NCBI RefSeq assembly: GCF_910592395.1
Contig: NC_088315.1
Coordinates: 810,501 to 874,500, forward strand
DNA: 64,000 nucleotides
DNA from: Lineus longissimus
Lineage: Eukaryota > Nemertea > Pilidiophora > Heteronemertea > Lineidae
Reading direction: 5' to 3'
Positions within the stretch are counted from its first letter, which is position 1; each line of letters opens with the position of its first letter. Below, piece after piece: positions 48,501 through 61,938 of this stretch. Position numbers and translations under genes: made by a program. Below the pieces are notes generated by a model that was not told the origin of the DNA, ran no database searches, and saw only the letters and a list, made by a program, of their open reading frames with translations.

Positions 48501-51500
48501 GGAATGAAGCACTTCAATGTTGTTGTTCAACAATGGTAGGTTCCATCATAGTGAACGTTAACATCAAAATAACATTTCAGTAACAGTCTTCAGAAGTCTG
48601 GAAAATATAGTTCACCAATTCCAATATAAATTCTATGATGGCCAGTCATAAAGAGTATAACAGACCGGATTCCATCACAGAATCTATGATGACCTTCTGA
48701 TAGATACGATCATGCATATCCATATTGAGTTCTGAGATTGAAATCTCCATTATATAATCTATGACCCTGGGGGAGGACACCTTCCTTTCTCCTCACTCCC
48801 TCTGACAAAGCCCTGGTGTTGTCAGTGTGATGGAGACAATGATGGGTTAATTTGCAGCTTTCTATACAAGCTAACTTAGTCTGCACTATCTGCCATTAAG
48901 ATGACAGTCAATATTGACAGCGATGTCGTGGTGCAGGGATTCATCACCTTTTGTATATAATCCGGGACTTAGGTAAATATTGTACCAAATAGAGTATACC
49001 TGTGCTAATGCAAGAGATCCGCCATGTATTGGTTTGTGTCAGTACAGCAAACACTGAGCAACAGATTGATGCACAGACATGGTAAATACAATCTAGAAAA
49101 GACCTATTGGTTTTATATGCAGACTATCTGACCTGACACCAATGAAATTCAACAGTAATGGCACACCATGCCAAAAATTACCACACAAATTTTTTTTTTT
49201 CTCAATATTTGGATTGTGCAACTCCCAATACAGTTTGACTTATCAAGTTGTTCAGCAATTTTCTGATTATATTCAGATATGAACTGTAGGTAAACGTATT
49301 GATTATAACTCACCATTAATTGATAGTTCACTTGTTACGCTTTTGTATACAAGATATCTCGAATAGGATGGGTGAGAGAGAATATTCTCGATGGTTATCA
49401 AACACATAAGGACGGCAATGCATCAAACAGTACACTGACGTCTACAACAACTAAGAGAGAATATTAAATATCTTGGTATTGCGCGCATCTGTTGATGCTG
49501 AAATACAACTTTAATCAATATGATTTTTGTTATTTTTTCTTTTGTATAATTCTACAAACAATAGTGAAACTATATCTAAACTGGGCGTGGGTTTTTTAAA
49601 GTGCATCATTAAAGGTTTGTCCGTTTGACACAAACTTGTTCTGTGTCATTCCTTAATCGCTAAAGAGTTAGTTTACAGATTGTTCTGAATTGAAACTAAC
49701 TTTCTATTTGATAAAATGTTTCCATAAATCAATATACTTGAATATGAGCTTTTCTAATTTGTTAAATAGATATTTCTCAGCCACACCCAATTTTAATTAA
49801 AGTGTGGGTTAAAATGGCGTCGATGCCACTATCTAATCGTGGCGGATAATTCTATCAAATGATATCGATACAGACATTCATTGCTGAACCTTGACCCAGG
49901 GGCTATATTTTTTGCCTTGCACTTTCATATGGAAATGAATAACAGCGATTGGTGAACAATATTTACGAATACAATATTTCTGATCAAACAAAAGGACTTT
50001 AATATGCATGCCTATATCATGTCTATTGTGTGCTGTATCATTCTGTGCCCATCATGATGATACGCATAACTATTGACATTACGCGTTTTTTTTCACCGTT
50101 ACCATTGTGATAGAATGCTCGTTTAATGTTCCGTGTACCATTATCAACATCTCGTCTATTAGAATAACTAAAATCGATAGTTCGAACATGCTGATAATGA
50201 ACAGTATCTTTGCGCTTATTCAACTGCAACCTGGATTTTCTGGAAATCAATGTGTATATTCTAGTAAAATGTTCAATGAAATGTCGAGAGTAGTTCTTAC
50301 AGTACTTTTGTAGCGTATCACCTGCAGTCCATTGATGACTTGGTTTTGTTATATCTGTTTGCTATACAAGACAGACAGTCGATGTTTGTATATACCCAGA
50401 CATCGTGCACACCTGACATTTTCCGACGGGGGAGCTGGCTTTTGAACTGTCATGCATGGTACAAAAAAAGTTCAGGTGAACATTTTTTTCTAGTAATGGT
50501 ATATTTTAACACAGCTAATTGGAAATCAATGCTACACTTTTATGATAAATATGAGTGGTGGTATTGACATGGATTGAAATTATACCACAGAAAAAGTTAT
50601 TGACACAGGTCATCAGCAAAACAAAAGTAAGTCAACGAACCACTTTCACAACATGAATGCAATCGCATTTAAATGTCAGCGAATCAATGCGAACATGCGT
50701 TACTATGTTGATACAGCTAATACTAATATGTCATAATAGTGCTATGCTAAATGCTACTAATAATGGAGGAATGCGTTATCCACAGAAGCTATGACAGTTT
50801 AAAAGGGAGAAGCTTGTATTCCACTCCAGTACGATTTTGTAATTGACAATACGTGTGCAATGTCATGGGTTGTGACTCTGCACCAGGATGACCTAATAAT
50901 CATATGTAAAAGAGAAACTATATTACTCGGTATATCAAATTTCGACATTGGCTTATTCCAATACGTCTACCAAATGCATCCTCTCCAGACAAAAACGTCC
51001 ATTAACTGAATAACAGTTTGGAGTCCGAAAATGGGGAAGGAAGAGAAAAAAATATATCACTGTTATTTCAAATGTGTAACGCGTTTTCATCAACTATATT
51101 TTTTAATGAAAGGGGGAAATTTCAAGCTAGAAAAAAATATGACGAATACTATACGGTTGAAATAAAACTAGTCCCAGTTCGAATCTAGAACAAAAGCAAA
51201 ACAATATAGAAAACCATTTCAATAACGCTCAGTAAAAAAGTGAGAGCCGTTGTTCCGATATTGTTTTAAATGCGTCACAGATTATCATCTATTGGGAAAA
51301 ATGTATTGTTTACCAAACAATTGACACGTCTATGCTAATATGATATCTAACTAACCTGGTGCTATTCTTAGCAGGTTCAATTCATAATCACCTTATACCC
51401 TTTGATTTCTAGGTTTTGCTGAGGGTGTTTTTTTCAATCGATCAATAGATCAATGAAAAATCATAACAATGAGATGATAAAAAGAGCTGTTCGTGTCTGC

Positions 51501-52964
51501 TGAAAGAGCATTAGGGTTCACCCCGAATCAGAATTAAAAAATTAATAACATATCAACAAATTATATTGAATTTTCTTCCTCAGAAACATTTCATTGGCCT
51601 CCAACTTGGAATTTAATCCCTATCACATCAGCATAAATCTCAGCTTCGGTCTCTTCTACAACAGTACTCTCATTCCAGCTTTCCAAGGTGAAAAACATGC
51701 CATGGAAAATGGATGAGGGCAAACACATATCTTAGCCTGACGAAAAGGCGATGACAGTTCATGCACTTCATGTACTTTTCATAAGAACAGCATATCATCA
51801 GCCCTTGTACTGATACATGTCGTGATGCTTACTCTTAGTATCTAGAAATGATGTAACTGTGATATCCCGAGATTGCCATTTAGCCAATGTATATGCATAT
51901 TTGATAGAAGTTAGTGCCAGACTATTGCCCTAATGCACGTTCTAATGAATGCCTCTATCAACGCCAATGCAACGCGACCACATGTGAACATTGCACTGAA
52001 TATCAAATCGGTCACGCACACCCTCAAATACGCATCAATAAAATTAAGTATCATCGGTAAATCATTTACTAGTCATTAATTTATCACAATTTTATCATTA
52101 TACTAGTAATAAAGTAGATACCAGCAAATGTCTTAAATGATTGGGTACTTTATGCCACAGCGTACCAAACGAACGACTCATTGTAATTGTATTGAATGCA
52201 TTCTCGATGTGTTCACATCACCGCCCAACATACATACTATTAAGGTATTTCAATTAAGCTATTTCAGTCCCTTAGGCAGGAGGGCTCACGGAACCTCGAT
52301 ATTTTCGAAGTAAATTCACAATGCCCGGAAAGGTAAACCGGCCGCGCCACAATGAAAGCTCCAGGGTATCAACATTAACATACAAGGTAGACTAGGCCTT
52401 CAGAGTTACAGGTACTGCAAGGAACTATAGTATCCTTGGATACGTTTGAACAGCGACAGTTTGTTTGCTTTTCCTGTATGTGTGTTGACAATTGCACCAC
52501 CTAGCAGCGTGCCTCAGGCGTTGTCAGGCGTATAATCGCCGGAGGGGTTAGTTGCATTCTTTACAGCTTCAGGTCGGTGATACCTGCCACAGGGAACATT
52601 GTCTATGATTTCATTTAATTGTATTGCAATGGAAGTAAAACTATGAATTAGACTAACAAATGTCCCTTTCGGATTTCATACTATCAATGCATTCGGTTGA
52701 GTGTTACTTTCAACTTCAGTTATGTGTTTAAGAAACATAGCATAATGTTAACCGTGCAATGTCTTGTGTGTCGAAACGCATTTTTACATATGGAGGTCTC
52801 TGTTGGCCAAATTCATCTGACCATCGAAATGCCAATTGTCAAGTAGTTGCAGATTTGCATACATCACAAAAACGAGTGAAACCGCATCTACAATTGACTG
52901 ACAAACGCGCGTTCCCCAGAGCATTGTGGCGAAACTGCATCTCTTAAAGTCTAAATCGCGCATG
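42550..52964. other. Non-coding stretch, no recognised gene
   Basis: About 10 kb without a recognisable gene. It holds two copies of ACGCTTGTACAAACCA near 44808 and 44883, a T-rich tract ending in CCTAACCCTAACCCTG near 43440, and the degenerate repeat at 48.6-48.8 kb. Overlapping frames on both strands at 46.22-46.60 kb were examined and not supported. Confidence 0.4.
48615..48767 (+). repeat. Degenerate repeat, three copies
   Basis: Three related approximately 30-bp segments at 48615-48643, 48665-48694 and 48740-48767 share the form TTCCAT..(A/T)TCTATGATG(G/A)CC. Spacing is irregular. The copies are old, the family is unknown, and no coding potential is seen. Confidence 0.4.
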
Positions 52965-53174
52965 TCAAATGACCAGCGGCGCAAGGTCGCCTGGGAGATG
53001 GATTGACGTGCCTTTGAACCCTTTCCCCCGGGCCGTGATGATGGCCGTTGCGCTGTCTTGGCTATCTGATCCCTTTCTGGATCTATCGATACAATAGATA
53101 TCATGACAGAGCGGGCCCTTGTTTACTGCGATCACGACCAGCCACACTGTAATTAGTATGGAGATGACAATCAT
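52965..53174 (-). CDS. Candidate membrane-segment exon or small membrane/secreted protein
   Basis: A 69-codon frame from an ATG to TGA. The first residues, MIVISILITVWLVVIAV, form a membrane span or signal sequence. They are followed by NKGPLCHDIYCIDRSRKG and a hydrophilic tail ending HLPGDLAPLVI. About 60% of third positions are G/C in an AT-rich setting. A good acceptor with a perfect branch point (TACTAATTACAG) lies inside the span, so the true exon may start at 53146 in phase 1 and be the last exon (span plus cytoplasmic tail) of a type I membrane protein whose ectodomain lies at higher coordinates. Alternatively, it is a single-exon small protein with two cysteines and a basic RSRK site. 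Another minus frame (52784-53104) overlaps it with weaker third-position bias. No family recognised. Confidence 0.35.
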   Translation of the reverse strand: MIVISILITVWLVVIAVNKGPLCHDIYCIDRSRKGSDSQDSATAIITARGKGFKGTSIHLPGDLAPLVI

Positions 53175-56100
53175 AATGGCAGGCAACAGTACACATCATT
53201 AGGAGCTTAAAGACAGCTTCACGTCTGGTCTGCCCATCAGAGTGTCCATGACTCTGAATTGCACGCGCTATTTTAGCTTGTTTTCTTCTTAATAGCTACC
53301 CTTCCAAGACGCTTAGTCCCTACACAGGGGTTACCAGTCCCCACCAGCAAGACCATTAATAATTCAACAGTCATTTAGCCTGCGGCTGTTTCTTTGCGCA
53401 TCCTAGTGTCTGGCATGTTTAGCAACCTTGATTTAGCCAGGGTCATTCCGTATATGAAATGTATGAAAATCGATTAAGAAAACACTTCGAGAGATTGAAG
53501 TGAGGAAGCTGACTGTTTGAAGACATTCAGAATGCATGTTGGGTATGCATTTTGCATGGTTGGCGTCTTGTGCATTTCATGTCAACCATGAGCCATGATG
53601 ATCGTTGCATTTTGTGATGTTCATACTTCGCGAACGGATATCAAAACGATTGCTAAAAATGTAATAACACATCCCATCTCAAAAGATTGAGCTTCATGTT
53701 GTCACATGACCGACATATTCCTTGCTTCATCTAACTAGCATTGGACCATTTCAGAGGAAGGCCGAATAGCCTGTCGTTGACACTGTCGATCTCTAGAGTT
53801 ATGACGGGGAAACATGTTGAACTCATTAGACCTCTTAAGAATGTAGCCTACTAATAAAGGGTACCGCCTGAAGTTCGTTATTTAGTTCAAGGAGACTAAA
53901 TTTACCCTTACAGTCGAATACTTGATCTGACCAGTGTCATCAAACACTTTGTCCTGCATACAAAAGGTACTATTCTCATCACTCAAAGTAAGATTCTGCA
54001 GTAAAACGACTACAAATCCCTGCACAAATAAATTTCATCTTACGTTAGTCAACAAGTTTAGTATCTTTCCTATCACATCACCCAAAGCAATACATTTGAC
54101 ACCTGTCTTTGATGTCTACGATGTTACGCTTGTTTATCCTATGTTTTAAAGAATGTTTCCTTGAAAAAAGTTGATCTTTACACTCCCCGGGAATGCATTA
54201 AATAAAATTAATGAATCTTCCTAGTATAGCATTGTTCATGGTTTAAAACTACAGAGTGCCTCATGTTACCAATCCTAGTGTCAAATTAGTTGTAATCTGT
54301 GTATGCTAGGCATCTTGCTAATCCGAGTACATGTATTTGTCGGGGGGGTTGGCAGAGGTAATTGGAGCACGGGTTGTTCAGGCGATACGGTCAAATGAAA
54401 TAAGGAGAGAACAATCCTAATCTGGCCACGGTGGCGATGGATAACAATGGCTGGTCGGTGCAGCAGGGAGAATAATACAAGGCACCCGGACTCAGACGCC
54501 TGAACAAGGATGGTACAATAGTTGGCGTGTAATGGTCCAATAGCACAAGTCAGTCGAACGCGAAGGTCATGCTATGATGATGCTGTCTAGTCAATGCATA
54601 ACTGTCAAAGGGGTCAGGACAGACGGACTTATTAGAATTGAAGGTATGGTGCTGGCTAGAGTGGTACATGTTCAAATATGTCAAGGATTTGTCGAGGAAT
54701 TTTGATCAGATGAAGAAAGGAGCGACACCAAGCTGTAACTGGTGATGGCAAATCGAAGCATTACAAGGAAAAGGGGACAGTTGGTCATGTTGGCAAGTCG
54801 AAGCAGTAGCTCCATGAAGCAAACTGTCAAGTAATCATGATAAGTACCAAAACAAGGTCCCTATGAATTCCCCACGGCAGGATCGGGTGCAGTGTTAGGA
54901 TACATGTTTTTTGTTCAAGATTATCACTATAGCAGAGAAAGCAGCGTTCATGGCTACTTGGTACAGCACTCCTATCACCAAACCAGCATTGCAGAACCAC
55001 CAACAATACGATGATAGATATCATGAAACGTCCAATACGTCAGAAAATGAAACTAATTCAGTCCGACGTAATGTCCATCAGTTTATGATATACACACATT
55101 CAATGATCGCTATCTACGGACATTGCAACTCCAATAAATTCCCCGCAGAAATGACAAACAATTATCCCCCACATCTAGTTTTTACCCCTCAAGGTAATAA
55201 ATTCATAAAATTGAATTATCCTATGATTAATGGCGGCATCATTTGATCAAATCCAATTGTGCAGCAACATTACGACGATTTATTGTTTTTTCTTCCTCAG
55301 ATCGCATCACTTCTCAGAATTTGTCTGCAGAATCAGGAAATTGAAATTTACAAAAGCACTTTTTGCTTGGATACATGACCCTGGTTACCAATGCAAAAGG
55401 CTGCACATTCGTATATTTTTTAAACTAGCATCGCTATGTAAGACAATTTAGATAGCTTGTTCTGTTTTAGCAACCCATTCTTTATATCAGCCTTGGTCTT
55501 GGTGATTCTGACCGAGCACAACCCTTCACATTTACATGGTCACCCACAGATCATTGATAGGAAGCTGCCAGGACAATTAACATCAGTAGTTAAACCAAGG
55601 TTGAGAATCCAGATTCGATGCCTGCGATGGTCAAGATCTTCAGCTTCATGTACGTCTGCTTCATCTACATTTACATGTGAATTCCTGTCCTAATTCTTGT
55701 AAAATTCTTAGTTAAGATCTTGGTTAAGAATCTGAAAAAAATCGAATTGTTCTTGCTATCACTAAGAACCCCTTATTCTTACGAATTTGTTTACATCATG
55801 GAACTGTCGGGGATTCGGACATTTGAAAATGGTCCTCTCACGACAAGTTATCAACAGCTATGGTATATGGTGACGGCAAATGTGCAGCTTCCACAGTACA
55901 TAATGTGTATACTGCATATCACACATATAAATGTATAAAGGAATGCTTTGAATATGATATCAAAGAAAAAATGATATCATTTATGAATCAAGTAAGTGTG
56001 AGCGGGATGGCCATCGGAAATCCTAGGACATAGCACTGTCGAGAAATGAGCAGAGGTAGTTTTTTTCAATGAATGTGTTTGCAGTTTCTCACATGCATGA

Positions 56101-59100
56101 CATGACGTTAGTATACAATACCCAGGGTCAGTAGACGTGTGATCGACTCATACTCCTTCACTTAGTCATGATCATGGCACTGGTACATTAGGAATATCGG
56201 AATGTCAGCAATGCTACGTGATCCTACCATATGGCTTGAGCAAACTGAAACCGTCATCCCACTCAATATCGACAATACATTCCTTTAAAAACACTTTGCT
56301 TCGTTGAGTTCTCCATATGATTATTACCTAATGGCTAACAGAGGTCGATGGCCAGTTATTCCTGGCAGATCGAGTAAAGGAGGCTGATTTGACACGGGAA
56401 TACGTTGCTATAGTTCAAGAACAAATATGTATTCCATGTCAACATTGCCGTACCTTCGTGTTGGGCTGTACACGTATTAAGTCATTGCCTGTTGACAGTT
56501 CTATTAGCAGCATCAGGGGCAACGCTCATTGATGATGTTAGCGTTTTCTGGTAGACTTAGAGGGAAGGTGGCATCAGCAATGAAGAAAAGGAAACCAACT
56601 GATTTTATTACAACATTTAGCTGTATTCTTTATAAGAGTTCGTCACAACTACATTATAGATGCTGTGGATAGGGTTAGAATTCTTGCAATAAAGCATATA
56701 CCAAAGAGAAAATAAAGATCAATAACGTATGGAAATTCTTTCTTAATACTTCCTTTTCCCAATATCCCATACGTTTAAGCTCTGTGCAACCGTAACAGCA
56801 ACATTTTGTGCTAAGATGCATGTAACTGCGATATACTAATGAAAGCCAAAATAGGAAAAACGACATTTTCCAATAACAGTTGACAATTCACAAACACCGC
56901 AGCTTGACTCCATCCCAACTCACTGCATATACCAATCTCAACACGTCAGCGCAAGAAACCACGATAAATATATAAGCTGAAAACCTGTTGAAGACATCCT
57001 CTCGCACATGCAGCAAACGGTCACCAATATCCGCCTATCAGTCAACTTTTAATGCCAGGTGACAAATATAGACAGCAACATAAAGACGCAGGCTAAGTAA
57101 GTGAGTTACTTCTTGCAAACACGTTAATGCAATTGCCAATTTCCATGTTAAAAGGAACCACGAGGTTTCTTGAGGTTTGAAGAAATGTAAAGAACAAAGG
57201 TCTCTCTTGGCTTTGACGTTTTTCATAATGAACCTCTTATCGTCTAGGGTAGTAACAAGTACATTCACGATTATCATACCTATGTGCCTTCCGCTTTCTG
57301 TTCTGTGCAATTCAATAAGCACTTATGCTGAGCATCCATGATTTATGGCAGTATTAGAAAAACTTGTAATTTCAGTCATACATCATCAATCTGCAGCAAG
57401 AAACATCAAGTAGTTCACACGTATTCCTCATTCCTTTTGCATACTTCGCATTGCTACTATTCCGGATTTCTTTCATAATAACTATACACAGCAAGCCAGC
57501 CATTAACTTAATGCACCTACAAGTGTATTTAATGATATATCACAGTGTGCACGAAATAAATGAAATATACAGAAAGTATGCGAAATCTGTCGCTACTGTT
57601 GCGCATTGTCATTTAACCAAGCTAAAGTGCTTTTAAATGTACTGCTGCTATTGCTGCTGTGAAAAATACGACTCCATCATTCTCCGCAGAAGCGGTTATA
57701 AACGATGCAGCAAATGCACCGCTGCATAGCGAATATAATAGTAAATGAATCAGCGTAGGGAGCAGGTCAGGCTGTGTTGTCTCCCCAAACACGACTATGA
57801 GATAACTATACACGCCTTGCAATGGCAGTCGGAGGCGTTGAAAGAGACTATAGGCTTTCTGAATTTAATCGAGATGACAATACGTTTATGAACGAAATTT
57901 AAAAACAATTGTCATGCCTTAAAAACAATGCTCATGAAAGAAGGACGCTACAGGGGCAAATTACTTTGATGTTCACATCTAACTATCTCTGATATTGTAA
58001 GGGTTCATCTCGACTTTGGCTAACAGGCATTTTTCTAACACTTAGTACAAATTTCCACAGATAATGCCTCTGGTGCATTGTAAACTAAGCATGGAACAGA
58101 ATCTGTAAACATGCTAAAAGCATCGGTAAAAAAAATTGGAAGCGGGCGAGACAGGATTATTGAAAAATTGTTGGATTACTTTAAAACGTTCTTGAATTGA
58201 TTTTAATGGATACTGCTCTAGGTATGATTGCATGTGGTCGGGAAGAAGAGCAGGTGACAGAGTTATAGGATCAATAAGTCGGATAGGGGCGATGAAGTAT
58301 GACCTCGTGCTAAGGGAAGCACACAAGGGTCACTGGAGAATGACAGGGGTGAAAAGCAGTGATATCCTGGTCGTTTCAGAGGTAATGATGCTAGCAACAC
58401 CTGATCAGTTATAAATGTGTGATAATGTATACCGACCGAAGAGAAAGCAAAAACATTTTGGTCACATCTCCGGTAGGCAATATTTGAAGAAATAGAAACA
58501 ACTACAGTCACGAAACGTTTCCCAGACAGTGTGAGTTACCATACTCATTCAATGAAAGGATACACTCCACAAGAGATCGGCCATGGAATCTCTCAGCTGC
58601 TCTCCATGAAACATGCACCAGCCGCTGAATGAAATCAAACAGTCTGACAGCGAAGTTCAATCAAAGAAAATGACCTGTGGTGACACGGTCTCGTCTTGAG
58701 CTTACAGTTCGATATTTCATGAATAGCAGCGGAATTCCTTGCGCAATTGGTGGATTCACGATTCAGGAACATCAAATGGGTGATGTGATAGAATTTCATG
58801 TGAACTCTTGCACCCGACTCACGTATCATTATGGTAACTTTAAGCGACTTACTGGTTTGGGCCCTTTTGATGAAGATGCAGAATGGTAGGGAAAGAAGGG
58901 TCATGGCAATTTCAACATTCCCAAGTTTCTCTGCACAACAAAGAGTAGCGATGCAGTTTCCAAGCGACTTTAGCAGTATTACAATAAATGGATTACGGTC
59001 GAAGTAGTTTCAAGGCGATTCCAACACCCTCCGGTTCATTTCTCTGAGCAAAACGGAATGACATTACCATTTGAGGCGAGTTTGGATTGCACCTTACAAA

Positions 59101-61783
59101 CAAGCTGGCATTGACTTTAGCTTTGTGTAGAATAAGTCAAGTGTCAATATGAAATATCCCGATATGAAACTGACAGTATCAAGTTGACTGTCAGACATTC
59201 AGTCGTCCTTATCAACAACCGCTCCAATATTATACTCCATATATTTTAGACTGCACCTTACACCAGGCTAACATTAGACATTAGCTTCGTTTGGACACTA
59301 AGTGCCATTTGTCAAGCTGATATGACAGTGGTGGGGTATCATAGATCAGGGGCAGCCGATGCTACTCGTATAAGTCAACATCAATGGTATAAATATTTCA
59401 AAGTATTATACCACGAATAATGGTTATCTAGAGCATTGTTGTTACCTTAGACCAGCGGCACAAACGGATTTCGACCATTGAGGGCCATCATTGGCGAGTA
59501 GAATTACCATGGTAAACATTCTCCGAAATGCATTAAGCTTCTGAAGCATTCCAAATAAGATGCTGCTTAATGAGAAGAACAAAGGAACATACACATTGGT
59601 CAATGGAACACACTTGTGTTGTATTTTCTACTGCTTGAGAGTCAAATTACCTTCTATTAGTGAAGTGAGAGTCAAAATATTAGTCAATGTGTCACCATCC
59701 GATCAATGGCCATATCAATGAAAATGTCATAATTGTACATTAAACAATATACAAGGTACACACCACCTCAAAAGGCCGTCCGGTCACAAGGGTGCTATCA
59801 AACAAAGGCCAACGCAATTCAAAGTATGGTATGGACTCGAAATAGATCTCAAATAACAGAATAACCCGTTGCAAATTTCAGTAGCTACACGTTCATGATT
59901 GTAGCCAGTGGTGACCGCAAATGACGAATGATTGCGCTCGTTAAAGTCATAGCAACGTTTAAATGGTGATATTAGTGACCTATTGCTGGATCGATGGGTC
60001 AGGATGAGAAGGCATTGAAACAATTTCCGGAGTATTTTGGCGTGTGTCAAATGTGTGCCAGAGGAATGGAACCGAGAGGCGGGCAGAGGTTGGAGAATAC
60101 AGGGAGTAGAGTAATGGAAGTGGAGAACAGTGTTCGGCACCAAGAAGAAAGTCATCGTGACATTGTCCTTTTAGATGTAGGAAACACTGATTATTTAGCG
60201 AGTTAACAAACGATATACAATTGACACATACAAAATGTATACACGCCGCATTTAAAACTTAAACATCCTTCCTGCATGAAGATTTTACAGCATATCAAGA
60301 CATGATAAAGATAGCCAAAACTAATTTTCAATAGTTAGCTGTGTTTATGTATGTCGACGTCAAACACGCAGGCTTTAGAGAATATTTTCAAGCCTGAGCC
60401 GTTTCTTGTGAGCGGCGGAATTATACAAACACTGCTACATGGCCAAAAGAATAAGCTACCATGTCACAATGTACTTGTTTGAAAAAAACACGTTATTTTA
60501 AACGAGTAACTATGGAGAATTATCATACAGCTAGGCCTATACAGAGTTTTCCCCTGGTAAACAGGATCGGAAAAACAGATAGTTTGTTGTGGCTTTTCTT
60601 ATTGTGGCTTGTCTTTGATAGTGTGTTTCCGCCGAGGTTTTTTTTTACGAAAGGAACACAATGACACGTGTACCCCGTATAAGATTAATTCAACAAATGA
60701 TTTTTGTACCATTTTTTCTTCGGTAGGTCTTAGCAACGAGACGACATAGAAAACTTAATGAAACTGCCAAACTAAAGATAGCGTTAGGATGAAAACACTA
60801 ATACTACTAGTTCACCGCTTGTTGCATGGTTCTTGCCTAAATCAACGTTTGCCTTACTCCAACACCAGTAATATCTATTACACGGTCTAGCACATCACAT
60901 CTCTGTACACATGTCCAGTAATGAGTATTTACAGACTCTTATTGACATCAAATATACAACAGTACTTGATGGTAGCATTTAATGAGTCTCTAGATATTGC
61001 TATTGTCGACCGTATGGAAATGGAATGCCGGGAAGAGTGCTCTGCTTGTTCCGTGCATTGGGCATGTGGCTTGGCACGTACATATTCTGCACTAGCCTAT
61101 GTAAGGTTTGTTGGAAACTTGTTCATTGACTGATACACTCCTGTACAGAAACCGATATTTGTAAATCAGAGGTGAATATCATGCTTTTTCTCTTTGGTAT
61201 ATAGAGTGCCTTCCTAAATACATGGATTTTAAAATCTGGAGAATAAAACGTGTCTAGAACTAGCTCAGAAACGGCGCCGATTGTAAAATCTCGACTGGCT
61301 GCTGAACCATTTCGGGTACCACTTCAAAGCAATGGCCCCGGTCAAAATCACGTCAGGATCCATATCATTATCTACAGATATCCGGCTTGATGCAAACACC
61401 GCAATCTTATGGCAGATGTAACGTTTCTTGCCGAGTCTTTATGTCTTCACACGTCACAGCATCAGAGCACACCACGACAACGAACGTGCACATCAACACG
61501 ACATCAGCAGATTGTTACATCGAGGCAATATCATATCTTCCGTCAGATCAGCTTGCACGACAGTCATCGGCTTCTAAGCCCCTCAACTCTGGAGCCCGAC
61601 AGTCATCAGGTCGACTCATCATGTCACCCACTAGGGTTCTCTGATGGAATGTCCTCTATCTTGGCATTAATCCGCTGACAATGTCACATGGGACTGCCAA
61701 GTCATACAAAGATAAAAAGATAAAAACTTCAGTGCCTTAATAGTTTTAATGCTTGTCAAAGGAGCATATAGCTGAGACGTCAG
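53175..61783. other. Non-coding stretch, no recognised gene
   Basis: Short frames only. Minus 54827-55024 starts with a signal-like hydrophobic segment and cysteines. Plus 58708-58833 has symmetric phase-1 splice borders. Both are treated as findings, not genes. The direct repeat at 59.08-59.32 kb is listed separately. Confidence 0.4.
59081..59324 (+). repeat. Diverged direct repeat, two copies
   Basis: A segment of about 72 bp at 59081-59152 (TTTGGATTGCACCTTACA, then CATTGACTTTAGCTTTG) recurs at about 59245-59324 (TTTAGACTGCACCTTACA, then CATTAGACATTAGCTTCG). The copies diverge by substitutions and small indels. It is of unknown origin, possibly fragments of one dispersed repeat. Confidence 0.5.
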
Positions 61784-61938
61784 TCTGTCGGAGTGCCGCA
61801 ATGGAAACATCGGTGCCTGATACCTCTGAAGTCCCGGGTTCATTTCCCAGTCGGTACCAGAATACTCATGTGATAGAGAGGGCCACTGTTTACGACCGCC
61901 TAGGTTTCCGCGGGGTTGCCAGGTTTCCTCCTACAGAA
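61784..61938 (+). mobile_element. tRNA-derived SINE
   Basis: A tRNA-like head with an A box (GAGTGCCGCAATGG at 61791-61804) and a B box (GGGTTCATTTCCC at 61836-61848) at tRNA spacing. It is followed by a non-tRNA body containing CCTAGGTTTCCGCGGGG and CAGGTTTCCTCCTACA, and it is G+C-richer than the flanks. These are the hallmarks of a polymerase III SINE. No clean target duplication or A-tail was recognised, so boundaries are approximate. The plus frame through it is not a gene. Confidence 0.6.

Noticed and set aside
59784-60206. Long frames on both strands (minus 123 codons; plus 59994-60206, hydrophilic)
   Set aside because: They overlap and exclude each other. The plus product looks protein-like, but its upstream splice site is poor and no family is recognised.
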